NCBI RefSeq assembly: GCF_021130785.1
Contig: NW_025777640.1
Location: forward strand, 1 to 64,000
Origin: Homalodisca vitripennis
Taxonomy: Eukaryota; Arthropoda; Insecta; Hemiptera; Cicadellidae
DNA: 64,000 nt
Reading direction: 5' to 3'
The notes under the pieces are model-generated. The model had not been told where the DNA came from. It searched no databases and was given only the letters and a program-made list of their open reading frames with translations. The position numbers were made by a program, and so were the translations under genes. Of the stretch, positions 48,961-62,305 are shown in pieces. How positions within the stretch are numbered: the stretch's first letter is position 1; the number at the start of each line of letters is the position of its first letter.

Positions 48961-50459
48961 TCCTGCTGACCGGAATGAACCCACTCTTCTCTAAAATAAT
49001 CATAGAACAATCCGTTTACACAGAGTTATTGTCCTGTTTGTTTTTTCTCACTCATGATTTTGTTCTCGATAATATTTATAATCTACATAATTTCTTTAAC
49101 CATATCCGTTATTCATTCTGTTTCATTTTACTGAAACTTTTAATAAAATTAATTAACATATAATAAAATAATACTAACCTACATTTTCAGGACATTAACA
49201 GCTCTGTATACTGTTTTCCCTGTACGTTCCTTAATGTTACAATAATTAGGTAGAAGATTAAAACTAATGTTAAATGCTATATATTGCTTTATATTTATTG
49301 TTTCTTTTAATTTTTATGCATGGTTTTATTCTTTTGTAATATACGATTTTTAATATTATTTATTAAGTTTTTCTTTCTTAACAATAAGAATTATTACATC
49401 ATGAGATTCTATTTTTCTACATTAGTACAATATATTTAATGCTGTATGATCAGTAATATATTTTGTGAAGATATATGCTATTTTTTATTTGGCTTCAGAA
49501 GCAGCATTATAATATTTTGGATATTTCAAACACATCAGATAGTTGTAAGATTTTTAAGAGTATTCTAGGTTATTGATATGTAATCCTATGTCAAACTGCT
49601 TACGTACAAATTTCCTAACCCCAACAATACCTGAACTGCTATATCTCTATGCTAGTTGTTGACAAAAAAGTAAATCCACTATATTTCCCAACTGAGTTTG
49701 TATTCCTGTAGATGAATATGGTAGAGAGTTTTGAGGAAGCAGTTTTCGCTATGGATGGTTGACGCTAACTCCCTTATTATTTTATCACCTTGATTATGCA
49801 TCGCTACGGACAACGGCTGAAGGAGATTGGATATATCCTTATTCTTAATCCGATAATTTTATATAGGAGCCACATCATCTTACTACAAAGAGAAGGACCA
49901 TACATGGCCCTGCGTCTGTGGATAAGAGCTGGTGGTCAGTGTAGTCCTATTCCCTACATATCAACTATGAAATTCGTTGTACCAGGGATTTTAGTTCTGT
50001 GATAGACCTCGCATAAGCTGTAACCTACTAAAAAAACAACAAATTTTATCGATTACTTATTTTTATTTAGATTTTTTACCTACGACATTTTGAACGCTGC
50101 AATTAACCAGCTCATTATGAGCTCAGGCATCCATGGCGATTGCATTAGTATCATCTTGAGGACTTTACAGAAGGAACATTCCTTGCAAATATCTAGTTAA
50201 CCTTAAGGATTTAAACCTTTAGTTGTTATTCTGTCTACATCTACAATACGTACGATGATTTTATTTCTTATTTACTTTGGAATATTAAAATAAACTATTC
50301 AAAAATACTATATAATTTTCTAGTTAAATCAAAAATTATTATAAGTATAAAAATATAATTAGGATACAAATACGTAACTAGTTAAGTTATAAACACACTT
50401 GACTTAGAATAATGAAATCTTCTTTTATACATAGTGCTCGTACATATTAAGATTATTGT
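48961..50459. other. AT-rich stretch, no gene seen
   Basis: No domain recognised. Frames at 48951-49163 and 49790-50002 have no family resemblance. Confidence 0.4.
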
Positions 50460-51050
50460 TAGTGAATAGCGCATCCAAGTCTGAACAACTCAAACTCTGA
50501 CATATCACGAGATGTAGCTGAGACAGTAAACACATACCTACCAAGACAGTTGAAGATGTCTGCTGAGCATATTATGGTAACATTGCTAACACATGGTAAC
50601 ATATATGTAATATTGCTTATTGGTTTTGACATCAGTCTGTAAAATATATGTTAAACAAATGCTTTTGACACTATTGCAAGTATTAGTTAGCAACCTTGAA
50701 ATTTAATTCGCTTAGTAAAGAAAATCATTGATGGAGGTATTTCTTTATTTAATATCCAAGAGAAATATGTAAAATTTCTACGGGAGGGAATATACACGTA
50801 TCTATACTCTGAGCAGTTGTTGGTCCTATAGTTTCACGTTGCAGTTCTAAGACACCTTCAGTCTGTAGTGTAATTTTACTACATTGCAAACTTAATTTAA
50901 AGGCTTATGTATATGGAGCTAAACTCAACATACACAGCCCTTCCCACCACATATGCGTTATGGAAGAATAGGTGGGTCCACCGTGCTTTTGGATCGTGTC
51001 AGACAACATCGTAGTGCACTCAGTTGTGTACCTGATGAGACATGAGGATA
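50460..51050 (+). repeat. Block G copy and left flank of mariner remnant B
   Basis: Near 50515 the word GCTGAGACAGTAAACACATACC matches block G in unit 4 (20703), split here into GCTGAGACAGTAA and ACACATACC. From about 50920 (GCTAAACTCAACAT) to the mariner end the sequence matches 40070-40213. Confidence 0.55.
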
Positions 51051-51725
51051 CAGGGTGCGTTATGAAAGTAATGATCATATTCAGGAAAAACAGATTTATT
51101 CATCCAAATGGTACAAATGGACAATATACTTCAACATAGCCTCCTCCTGCAATAAACCTCAGTAGACAATCGCTTGGAAAGCACCCTGGAAACCCTCGAT
51201 TGGAATGCCACTCAGGAGCATTATAACTTCAGCTTGGATGTTCTCCACCGACTCCAATTCCTATCATCTCAGCTCTCTCTTCAGTCGGTGGTAAAAAAAT
51301 ATCACACGGACCTATAAGGTTGTAAGAAGGTTGGGGCAGCACGGGATTCTTGTTCTGGGAAGGGTAGATGGTAACGTCGAAGGCCGTGTGGCTGTGGGCA
51401 TTTTTGTAGTGGAGCTTGAAGATGACTTTAATATCAGGCCGGACGCGGGCGATCTGGCGTTTCAGTCTCGATCGCCTCCAGATAAAAGACTGCGTTCACA
51501 GTTTTTCCTGGCGGTACAAACTCAAAATTGACGATTCCTCGAACTTCAAAGAAGACTATCAGCATTATTTTGATACGAGACTTGCTCATGTGAACTTTTT
51601 GGCGTTCGGGAGAGTATTGTGTGAGCCACTGGGAGCTCTGTCTTTTGTATTGAAGTATGTACAGATGCTGTTGTGTAACTCACATGTATATCTTAAATGT
51701 GTGCTTGGGTGTTTAAGCTGACGCA
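51051..51725 (-). pseudogene. Truncated DD34D mariner remnant, copy B
   Basis: It begins CAGGGTGCGTTATGAAAGTA after TA. On the minus strand the protein trace RPDIKVIFKLH followed by KNAHSHTAF (near 51375-51430) corresponds to the same part as copy A, and codons around it are more damaged; the catalytic position is Lys here. The expected YSPD...CDF segment is present only in fragments in shifted frames. About 100 bases near 51625-51725 have no counterpart in copy A. Frames on the plus strand at 51331-51531 and 51416-51721 are shadows of this. Confidence 0.7.
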
Positions 51726-51889
51726 TTAATCTCCAAAACTACTTATTCTAATTCTTGATGAAACAGAAATTAAATTATTATAAGTTCCGGAGAAAACTTT
51801 TAATGTTTGTGTGCTTATAATTTTATTTTTGAAACTAATTGGGGATTCAAAATACTGTAAAATTTTACTTTGCCCGTTATTACGTACTC

Positions 51890-52740
51890 TTGTACTGTGA
51901 AAGAGAGCTCTGGTGTAAATTTTAGTAACTAATATAATGAGTTAAAACCTCTATAATATATTATGCCACAATTTTTTCGGACCAAGTTTTTAATTATTGA
52001 ATTATACCGATCAAACAAAAATGAGTTATTGTTTTTATATGATAAATAAAAATCATTGACTAATTTCAACTCGTTACGAAAATTTTACTTACTAGAAATG
52101 CTAGAAATATTGCTGGAAAAATCGAGTAAGAACATGTTTCTCATTACCAGCTATATATATTTTTTTTATGAAACTACGTGAAAACTTCTAATATATGTTT
52201 CGGTACTAAATAATGTAAACTGATTCTCCCTGTGCTCTTTGGGTACTGAGAGGATTAAACACAGCACAAATTATTGTCTTTTATTTAAAACATAACAATA
52301 AATTGAATTATGTACTTCTGTTAGCACGAAATATGAACTATTCTGGTACTTTGGGTTGTGAATAATTCTCGTTAAAACTAGGATGTAAACTGCTTTGGGT
52401 AACGAGAAATAGTAAAAACTACGAATTATATTGAATTAAAGTAACTCATCCTTGTAAGTCCTGGTCCTGGTTCTGCTTGTGGCCATCAAATCGTGTTCCT
52501 GGTGCTACTTCGGTGACTAAACTGTGAATTGAGCGAATTTTGAAACATTTAGCGACATAACACTTTATGAAATTATTAATTAAAATAAATTATAAATGTT
52601 ACGTTGTTTCCATGGATATAAAATAATATTTTATGTAAAGCGCTGCTTACTTTTCACCTGTCCTATATATTTATAACGTCACGACTAATACTACTGCTAA
52701 AAAGAACTCTTGTTGTCTGATTACACCAACACATATATTT
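51890..52740 (+). repeat. Array unit 9
   Basis: The best-kept unit. H (GTGAAAGAGAGCTCTGGTGT at 51897), C (GATTCTCCCTGTGCTCTTTG near 52222), B (near 52335), A (AGGATGTAAACTGCTTTGGG at 52380-52399), D (GTCCTGGTCCTGGTTCTGC at 52458-52476, then GTGTTCCTGGTGCTACTTC), E (TTGTTTCCATGGATATAAAA at 52605-52624) and F (ACGTCACGACTAATACTA near 52675). Confidence 0.75.
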
Positions 52741-55563
52741 AAGGACACAAACGTGTGAATAAAATATAATTATAAAGGTTTTAATAAGTTTTTTCCCTAT
52801 CTCAAGTTATGATGTATATGCTATATTATTATTGTTTAAAATCAATATCCAGAGACCCTATTTGACATAATATTTTATATTATTCCTTATTAGTCTAAAA
52901 TTATGTAATTGTCATCTTTCTGAAAAATATTATAACAAATGACGTATAATACATAAATAATCATATATAATATTTATTATAAAAACAAAATTTATAAAGA
53001 TTTTTTTTATTTTTAATTGTTTGACACACAATCACGCAAAAATTACTTAAGATATTTGAAAAAAATTTGATATGTTCAATACTTAGATATACTTAGAGTA
53101 TTTAAGCACATTATTATCTTAAAATACACAAAAAATACTGATTTAATTAATTGCAAGTGTATTTTACTGTATATAATAGTTAATATCACCTGATCGTGTT
53201 ACAGAGCCCAATCATTCCAGTATTTTGTATTTCTATGTAAAAATATCAGTTGTTTTAGTAGAATGAAAACGGTAATTAAAAGTAAGATATAGTTTTGCAT
53301 ACATGCAGCAATTAGCCATTAAACTAATTTGTATATTCTGGTATCTGTTTATGTCCATACGTTTAGCTTATTGGCCATATCTCAAAACGTAATAATTAGG
53401 TGTTAGAGATGGCTCACTAAAAATGTAATATTACATATTAGAACTGAGGCATCAGAGATATTAATACTTACTTATTAGTCAGGGTATCAGGTACAAAGGC
53501 ACATTGTGCGAGAATCCTATTCACTGTTTTATTATCATACCCTGGTAATTAATTCCTTACAAAGCCTTAAAAGAATGGAAGCTCGTAAATAGATATTGTT
53601 ATTTTTTATTTTTAAGTATTTGTTACGCGAGTTTTATAAATTACAAACACACTCCTTATTGATATAGCGTATGTAAATACACAAACTAGGATGCAAGAGA
53701 CAAGCTGGGCATCACGTGCGTGTAATAGAAACTCACGTTTTCCGACACGTCTGAAAGTCTTCTTATAAAAATTTCACGGTGACTGTATCTGTGCTTTCTT
53801 TGACACAGTTATAGTAAAGCATAAACGTTTTACGTTAAGAAGTGTTTATATTAAATATTAGTATAACTGTACATATATAGATAATAATTTTATATAACTG
53901 GCATTTATTAATTTTTTGGGTATTATTAGATAAAATATGGATATATCTTACACGTAATAGGCGTATATTTTTATTAGCTGTATCAAAACGTTTTAAGGCG
54001 TTTACTGAAAGCAAGTATGCATAAATATTTTCATAGAATAAATAAGTTATTATTTACTAGTTCACAACAATAGACTTATTTTCAATAAATTCGAAAAGTA
54101 CTTTCTTTATATCGCAATTTTTACTTTGAGCGACGCGACGGTGGATTTTAAACATGAATTATCACATGTGTATACGTAACTCGTTGAAATAAATTGCTGG
54201 CATTTAAAAATCACTAGCATGAATTGAGAAAACTTTATGCAGAATCAATAAATCATTCTTTATAACCGAGAATAACTCGTTTGGGTGGAGAATTTACTCG
54301 CTTAACCACAAAAACAACTCGGTAAACTCGAGAAATAACTCCTATACGTTTCATAAAGAAGAATATTAATATTTTTACTAGCAGTTCTTGGCATTTATTT
54401 GATAACAAATAATTTTCATTTAATATTTAAGGTCAACATATTTATTGAATATATATATATATATTTATTTATCTAAAGAATAAATAACAAACAATCGTTA
54501 TCTGATTAAGGGAGGTTTTATTTCACATTTTTCTTTCAAGATTAGAATTTTTATATAAGCAAGAATATGATTATAAAATTGTATACAACATGCTTTTAAT
54601 CGTGGCTTTGCACTTTAGTATTTGTTATAAAAGTGCCTAAGGTTAATAAATACAAAACCTGAGCAAATATTTACTAGTTTTTTTTAGAATTTTTTAGTAA
54701 AATAGCATTTATTTCTGCTTGAATTATAATATATTTCTAACGCCTCAGTTTTGTTTGCCAATTTTAACACCCGATCAAGAAAACTTATACAAAGGTCTCG
54801 GAAACCTACGTCGGTCAAAGCGTTTACTTTCAGCCAATCTAATTTAGTAATCCGTTAATTAAATCTTTAGTAAAAAGTGCATAGTTATATTATATTTTCA
54901 ACCTGAATTAAACAACGATTGGGACTGTATGTTTAATATGTTCTTGAATTTAAATCCCATAAACGTTTTTTTGCCTCTTTGGTTAACTTGAGCTCAAAAA
55001 ATTAACAGCTGTTTACTGTCGATTTAATTTGTATAGATTTTCGTATATATTATTATTGTTTTGAATTTATAATACCGCGTGTATATTGTTATCTTTATTA
55101 AAACATTCCTCGTAGTGCAATGAATATATAAACAATTGACGAATAGGCCAATCCGTACTCTATAATGACGCTTAGATACACATTCATTCATTAATATTTA
55201 TTTATAATGTATAGTCAGTTTTCAAAATAAAAATCTTCATATTCTTTAGTTAAAGCATTTATAATGTAATATGATTGAGTACTGTGATATTTTCGAAACG
55301 GAAGCAGGCGTAAATCTGGTATATATTATTTAAGTGTTAATGTCTAAGATAATTTCTGATGCAAAAATATTATATTTCAAACGTCACAGCTGATTTTGCC
55401 TTGATAACCTGATCGAGAAAATACAAAATACACAGGACTCGTAAAATCAACATTGGTCAAAATGCGTATACTTTTAGGCCTTGTCATATACTTTCGTTCT
55501 AAAATATTTCTAGTCCAATACATGAGTTTTCATTGTTGTATTAATGAAGAACGTACAATTCAT
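52741..55563. other. AT-rich stretch, no gene seen
   Basis: No supported gene. Near 54275-54340 the word ACTCG recurs about five times within 70 bases, and a short AT run sits near 54450-54462. Confidence 0.4.
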
Positions 55564-56485
55564 ACGTAAAACTGAAAACCCATCGTAGCCTAGGGGTAAA
55601 TCCTACCTACTCCCAATCTGCTTTCGGTATAATAGAGAAATCATTTTTAACTATATGCATTATTTTAATATAATCGTTTGTACGATTTTGCGGTAAAGAA
55701 GTCTTGTTGTGTTGTTTTTCGCATTTTGGTCTGGGTAGAATGGATCTTTGATGCAGGTTAATATTCACAGTTTTCCTTTAAGCTACTGTTAAAAAGCTGT
55801 ATCACAGTGTCAATGAAGCCCATCAGTTCGGATTACTTTATGTGAAAACATTGACAGCTTTGCTCTTTAAGGTTGGTTTTATAACAATGTTTAGATAATA
55901 TTTACAATTTATTGGATTTTTTAAATCAATACTAACACAATATGGACTACAAGTTAGTAATGGACTACAATCAACTACATATGGACTAAAAGTTAGATAT
56001 TAACTTTGTCTTTGCTATCTGAATTTGACTATTGATAAAGTACCACTTAATAAAACTGCAATCTCAACAGCTTTTTTTTGTCAGTTGTGATTTTTTTCTA
56101 AATTATAAACTATGCCAGGACATATTTTAAATACTTTCATATAAACCTTCTTCAGAATACAATCAATACTTTATAAACAGAATTTACTGAATTGGTCCAT
56201 GGTTCTCAAGATTAACACATTGGAAATATTAGATACTTTGTAACTATTACGTAAAACTGAAAACCCATCGCAGCCTAGGAGGAAATCCTATCTACTTCCA
56301 ATCTACTTTCGGTATAATGGAGAAATCATTTTTAACAATATGCGTTATTTTAAAATAATCTTTTGTACGATTTTGTGTTATAGAAGTCTTGTTATTTTTC
56401 GGATTTTAGTCTGGGTAGAATAGATCGTTGAGGCAGGTTAGTGTTCACAGTTTTCCCTGAAGTAAATGCTGTATCACAGTGTCAA
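55564..56485 (+). repeat. Direct repeat pair, 685-bp spacing
   Basis: 55564-55816 and 56249-56485 are clear direct copies: ACGTAAAACTGAAAACCCAT, AATCCTA.CTACT.CCAATCT-type sequence, TTTCGGTATAAT, GTCTGGGTAGAAT and GCTGTATCACAGTGTCAA occur in both in order. Between them lies AT-rich sequence with three short ATGGACTA words (55943-55990). No coding region is seen. Confidence 0.8.
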
Positions 56486-56829
56486 AGAATACTTACTGCA
56501 GCATGTACCTGATAGATGTCCACGTTTTGCATTAATATTCCATAATTAATATTGATATGTTGCGTTAATCCAAAATTATTCTTATGAAACCGACATTATA
56601 ATTTTATTCAAGCAGAATGTTTTAAGCATTTTAAAATTTCAATTGATTCCAGTAAGGCATTAATAACTGTAATACTTATATTGTGCAATTGCTGTATCGA
56701 GTACTATGGAAAAGTACCAAAGAAAATGGGTTAAACCATTTCTGTTTCATAAAATGTTTACAAGTATACAAATTATTACATTTAAGCAGTTACACATAAT
56801 TTAGTTGGGCTTTATTAGAATTTTTCAGT

Positions 56830-57940
56830 TATTATACACTACTTTGCTCACTGTTAGTATTTATACTACTACCGAATACCTGGAAATTAGCTGTGCGATA
56901 TAGCTAAGGAAATGGTTTTCTAAAAAACATTCTATGTTTCTATTAACTGTGTACATCAGATTCAAAATTCATAAGGCGGTTTAATATTTTGGAAAATATT
57001 GTTGATTCTGTACCCTCGCTTAAGGTACATGGAGAATTAAAAACAGCCGAAAGCGCAAATTTAACTGAGAACATACCGATGGGATTTATATTAATCATCA
57101 ATATGCGGGATATGCACGTAATTAAAAGATCAACAAACATAAATATCTATTTAATTTCACGTTAATATTTTTGTAATATATTGTTATATGTTATTATTTA
57201 TTTATACCCAATAATATATGCACTGGTCTAGTGATTTATGCTGTGATAAATTGTAGATAAAACCAAGATGTAAACTGCGTATTTTGTAGGGCATGAGATA
57301 GTGAGAGCAGAAACTATGATCTATGGACAATAAAAATAACTCACTGTAGGTCCTGGTCCTGGTCCTCTCTCTGAGCCTCACATCGTGTTCCTTATTCGGT
57401 AGTTCTCTGAGGTGCTGCGATTAGATTGACTTAAATATACTACTGAACAGTTCAAAATATTGAAATTTCCCGAACTTTTCTATTATTGTTTCCATGGATA
57501 TAACTCATTTAAATGTAGACTGCCGTAGGAGACATATCAGCTGAGTTCTTTTAATAACAGTCTCAATATTTTTCTTGCGCAATGGACGTTCTTATATAGA
57601 CAAAACCACAAGATTTATTTGTATTTATTTTCTAGTCTAGGAGCCAAATATATACGAGTAGAAGCTGTCAGCCCAGAATTTCGTAAAAGTAATGACATTC
57701 TTCATCCAAAAATAAAATTGGTCTTCAGCCAACACTAGCTTTGGCCTGGTAATAAAAGAAGTAAAAAAATATCAATCAATATATTAATCCAAAATAATTA
57801 TTTTATACAAACCTTTAAATCCAAACGTCAGACGCGTAAGTGATAGTTATATAACCGTCGGCCAACAAGATGGAACGACTAAATAAGCCATTTCCAGCCA
57901 AATTTTGTACCGATATTGTCAAACATTCCAGTTTTATATA
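56830..57940 (+). repeat. Array unit 10, next to duplication copy 2
   Basis: Follows units 5/6 block by block: TACTACTACCGAATACCTGG near 56868, C-like (TTGATTCTGTACCCTCGC near 57001), B (ATGCACTGGTCTAGTGATTT near 57219), A (near 57268), D (GGTCCTGGTCCTGGTCCTC at 57349-57367), E (GTTTCCATGGATATAA at 57488-57503), then GACATATCAGCTGAG and the GTAAGTGATAGTTATAT...CCAGTTTTATAT end. Its end at 57940 is also where homology with 8989 begins. Confidence 0.7.
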
Positions 57941-59718
57941 TCCCGTACATATTTTAAGTCTGATGTTATAACGGCAGTTCAAAATAGTCAAGTCAGAGAC
58001 GTAATGTTGCATTTCGTTGGCAGAATCATGCGCGAGGAAGCACCTCCAAGATCTGCAAATCACAGGTCACCTCTTTGTCTGAAGTCATTCAAGGTTATCG
58101 CCCACATCCCAAGGCTAAAGAAAAGGTTAACGTCACCGCGCTGTAGCAACATTCACTAAAACTTCTTTGTCTCAATATAACCAGTAATTGTAAACTCGTT
58201 TCTTTTTTCTATTTTTGTAATGCAATAAATGCACAACTACTGATTGTCACATTTATTAGTTATAAATAATATTACTACTAGTTATAATCAAAGGTAGTGG
58301 TGCCGCAGAAGAAATGTCTTTCTCTATGATAATATTTAAAATAGACGAGAACGAAATTTCCCACAAAATAGTTTACTAAATATAAATTATAAACCATTGG
58401 TAGTAACAGAAAATCGTATTGTTATCAATAAATAACATTGATGCATTAAATTCGAGTTTCTGAAGTCAAACATTTGTGGATTTGAGGCGAGCTTCTTTAT
58501 AACACAGTTTTAATTTTTGACCAGTGGTAAATTTAAATGCTCAACCGGCAACCGGTTAGCGTTTCCTAAGATTAAAATGTCGAAGAAAGATGTTCAAATT
58601 CATTTATTCATTCAGATGCGGGATTATGCATGCCTTTTAAAGATCTAGACTTTTTTACGATAAGTAGCCTACGTTAAAAATTAAATTAGTGGTAATGCAT
58701 TGCTGAAGAAAAATATTCTCATCTAATTTTTAAAATATACTTATAACTCAGCTATTTGTGTATTTAAATTCTCTTCATTATGTATGTCAAATTAGTATTT
58801 CTTTGAAATCCTACTCCACTTTTAAGTATCTACTTAAGAGTAATATTTGTTGAATTATCAGTTCATTCACTAAATAATTAACAGTTTTATATTTAGTAAG
58901 TAAGCTCCAGACAAAGAAAACGAATCCGGTGTTAAGGTATTTTGATTGCATATTTGATATTTATTACAAAATTTAAAACGAGAACACTAAATTAAGAAAG
59001 TGGATACAAAGTAGTTCTAAAATCCCACGCAAAAGCGAAACAATCTGTTTTAGCACTAAACACTTACGGTGAAGCAATTGGTTTTCAATTTAATTAATTT
59101 TTTAATATTGCCAGTAGCATCTTTTTATGTTCTAAGAGATACATTTTCTTAAGAAATAAAAAAAATTTAAAATTCTTTTATAATTTCAAGTGTTGTATCT
59201 ATTTGAACCAAACTCTTAGGAGCACCTTGTAATTAGGTCCACAAAAAAAGTATAATTTTTATTTAAAAGTAAAAAAATTGTTTAAAACATGTTTATTAAA
59301 AACATGTAACTCTTTAATGGCATTTCATACATAAATATAATTTTCTTAACTGATAAATCATCCAAAACCATGACATCCCATGAAACTGAAACTCAAACAC
59401 AGGCCCTACTCTTAAAAGTTTATATATTTAAATTCAGTTGTTTTATATGGGTTCGATTACAAAATGTTTCTACTTTTCGGAATGTTTCTAAGTTCAAGGA
59501 AGTTATATTACTGGGATACGACTTTAAAATTTAAAATACATATTACACCCACAGAATGGCCTGCATCACCTTCAAAATTAAAGCTCTTTCCGAAGGATCA
59601 TAATGGAATGATGTATTTGTCTGATTTATTTTTAATATTGAATGTCCGAAGAAACGTTACAACAGCTGTTAAGATTCCTCCAAGGCCAAAAGCACTAACC
59701 ATGTTCTGTCAATGTTAC

Positions 59719-59910
59719 TTACGGAAATACCGAGTGTAACATTTCCCGAACTTGCACGGAATTGTTAAATTTAAATCTGGACCGTGGTTGGTACTCACTG
59801 GGCAGAGGGGTGCACCACAGTACCAGGCCAGCCAGTGAGGCGAGAAACATCACAAAAGCACCACGGAGCACCACAGCCATCACACACCACGGTAACACCA
59901 CAACACACAA
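59719..59910 (-). other. 63-codon frame with hydrophobic leader, copy 2
   Basis: Counterpart of 10780-10971 with the same start, length and stop. The hydrophobic stretch, the EYQPRSRFKFNNS segment and both donor-like sites are kept. Changes such as Gly/Val, Val/Met, Thr/Met and Pro/His between the copies are not conservative. Whether it is a transcribed exon cannot be seen here; no downstream exon was found on the minus strand to the left. Confidence 0.25.
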
Positions 59911-62305
59911 CAGCCGAGAGAGCCGATGAGAGTGAGAGCGAAGAATGATCTACAGCAAGTACCTCCAGTGGAGAAATTTTCCACTATTTTTGTCAATGTT
60001 ATTTCCGTATCCGCTGCTGCTGCAGCGTCTGGATCTGAATCTGAGTATGGAAGAGAGGAGGGATAACTCTCCCTTTCAGCAATGCTGGAGAATTGTTGTA
60101 GCTTGGCAACAGAGGAAGGTTCATGCCTTGTATTAATTAGTAATGATTGCCTCTTGAATTCATAATCAATTGAAGTAATTCACTATTACTTGAACAAAAA
60201 TTAAACTATTGTGACTTGAGAGGTATAATGGTCGAAGGGGCTGAGTTTTTATTTGTGTACCAGAACTTAATACATAAATCCCTTTAATCCAAATCCAAAT
60301 CTATTTATGAGCGGTTATGCAGCTATAATAGCGGTCTGTAGAAAGTTGGAGAGAGAGAAAAGTCGTGTTTTCTGAGTTCGACTTCTTTGGCGTATCTCTA
60401 GTCTCATTCAAAAAACAATCTCAAGTTTGTGCAATGTTTAGTGAAGTGAGATTCAATCAATATGGCCTCTCTTTTATAATGTATTACTTCCATGTTCTAT
60501 TACTTGACCTGTATTATATTCAATACATCGATAATCACTTATGTCACAACTGAAATTTGTTCCTTTTTATACATAGCCAATTAGGGTTTGATGGGGATTT
60601 ATTATCTAACTATTAGTTACCCATCGTTCTGTAATTTGTTTATATATTTTTTTATATTTATCTTGTTACTGGTTATAATATCCATCTTGTTATCAGTTTA
60701 TAGTTTGTCTTGTTACTATATTCTAATTATGATGTTTCCATTAAAAGGAAATCCTAACTATAGTTCTAAAAAAATTATAAATGCGAAGTGCCTTTACTTG
60801 TTTGTTTAGCTTTCACGCATAAACTATCTAACCGATTGTACTGAAAATTTGCGTTGACATTATTAGGGTCACTGGGACGAATACATACGTATCATTATTT
60901 TGAAAATCCCACCGGGCTATTCCCCATTGGTCTCAAAAATAGAAAAAATCCATCAGTCTCTAAGGTTGCAAACTATTAATAGAAAGATCTTGTTAAATAT
61001 AACCATCTGTTTGTATCAATGTTGATTTGTTCGGCGCAATCATATGTTTAAATTTAACCATTATCTTAAGAAATATATTTATGTTTTATAATAACTAGGA
61101 ATGTTTATGTACAAGAATGTTTAGACACTCCAGACTGGCTGACTTCACTACAGTCCGAAAAACAAGACAATAAATTATTACTGAAACTGTGAAATAAATT
61201 TCCTAAGGATTTCCTCCTTATACCAGGACTAGCTACTTTTGACCGTAAGCAAAAGTGTGTATGTGTTTTTTTTACATCGTGAAAAAAATGCAAACTCGAA
61301 TATGGCACTGGATACATCTTTGACCGAAAGAAGATTGCAAGAGACGCAAGTAGACAGACATGGCTTCTCAATCCTTAGTCTTTACATATATTCTATTTAT
61401 CAGGACAACGGGGTGTATTCCACTATGGCACTCGAAATATCTCAGGGAAGTCAACACTTTTTGACAGAAGTAGGGTTGCTAAATCGACACACACCCATAT
61501 ATCCTGCTTTATATATACTTGATTGAGTCAATAAAGCAAACTCAAATTTGGCACCGTAAACATACTTACACAAGAAGTGAATTTAAACGCCCGGAAGTAG
61601 ACATTTTTGACCGGGCTAGGCTTTTTAGTCCTAAGTAGGTAAATATATTACTTTCATCGGAACAACAAGGCAAACTCAACTATGTCGCTGGTAATATAGT
61701 TTCCAGCCAACTAATTATACTCAAAACCACGGCATATCTAGACTCCTGAGGACTGGCGAAGCGGCTTCTCCTCCGTAAATTTCTTCAGGAATTCTTCTTT
61801 CAGGACGGATGCTGTTGGTTTCCTGAGAGGCTGGAAGTGATGCGTGGTGTATGAGCTACGTAGTCTGTTTTACAATTAATTCCTATCTGTTAAATTACCT
61901 TGATATTGTTTTGTTTGTTTTTTGTTTTGTTTGTATTTTTATTATCTATTGTTGGTTTCATTCAGATCTACTTGTAATATTTGTAAAATTGGTGTTGTCC
62001 CGTTGTGATAAATAAATAAATAACATAAATAAGTATATTAAACCTTAAGTAAATCACAGAAGCTGGAACTAAGTGGTTATTTTTTAAATCCATAGTAGGT
62101 TTTTGAGACTTATTTGTAAATATTTTTAACCGGGAGAAAAAGTAAAACTCAGCTTTGGCGTCGGATATATAATTAATTTTAACTAGAAATGCTCCTATAC
62201 TCGCAAAACGTAATATTAGAGTTAGTTCTTAACTTCTGATCGTCTAACTATGAACTGTAGAATAATACGTACCTGATCGTATGCTTGACTACGTTTATAT
62301 CATAT

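Noticed and set aside
57905..58159. 84-codon frame across the start of duplication copy 2
   Set aside because: It spans the duplication boundary, and in copy 1 the corresponding frame is interrupted.
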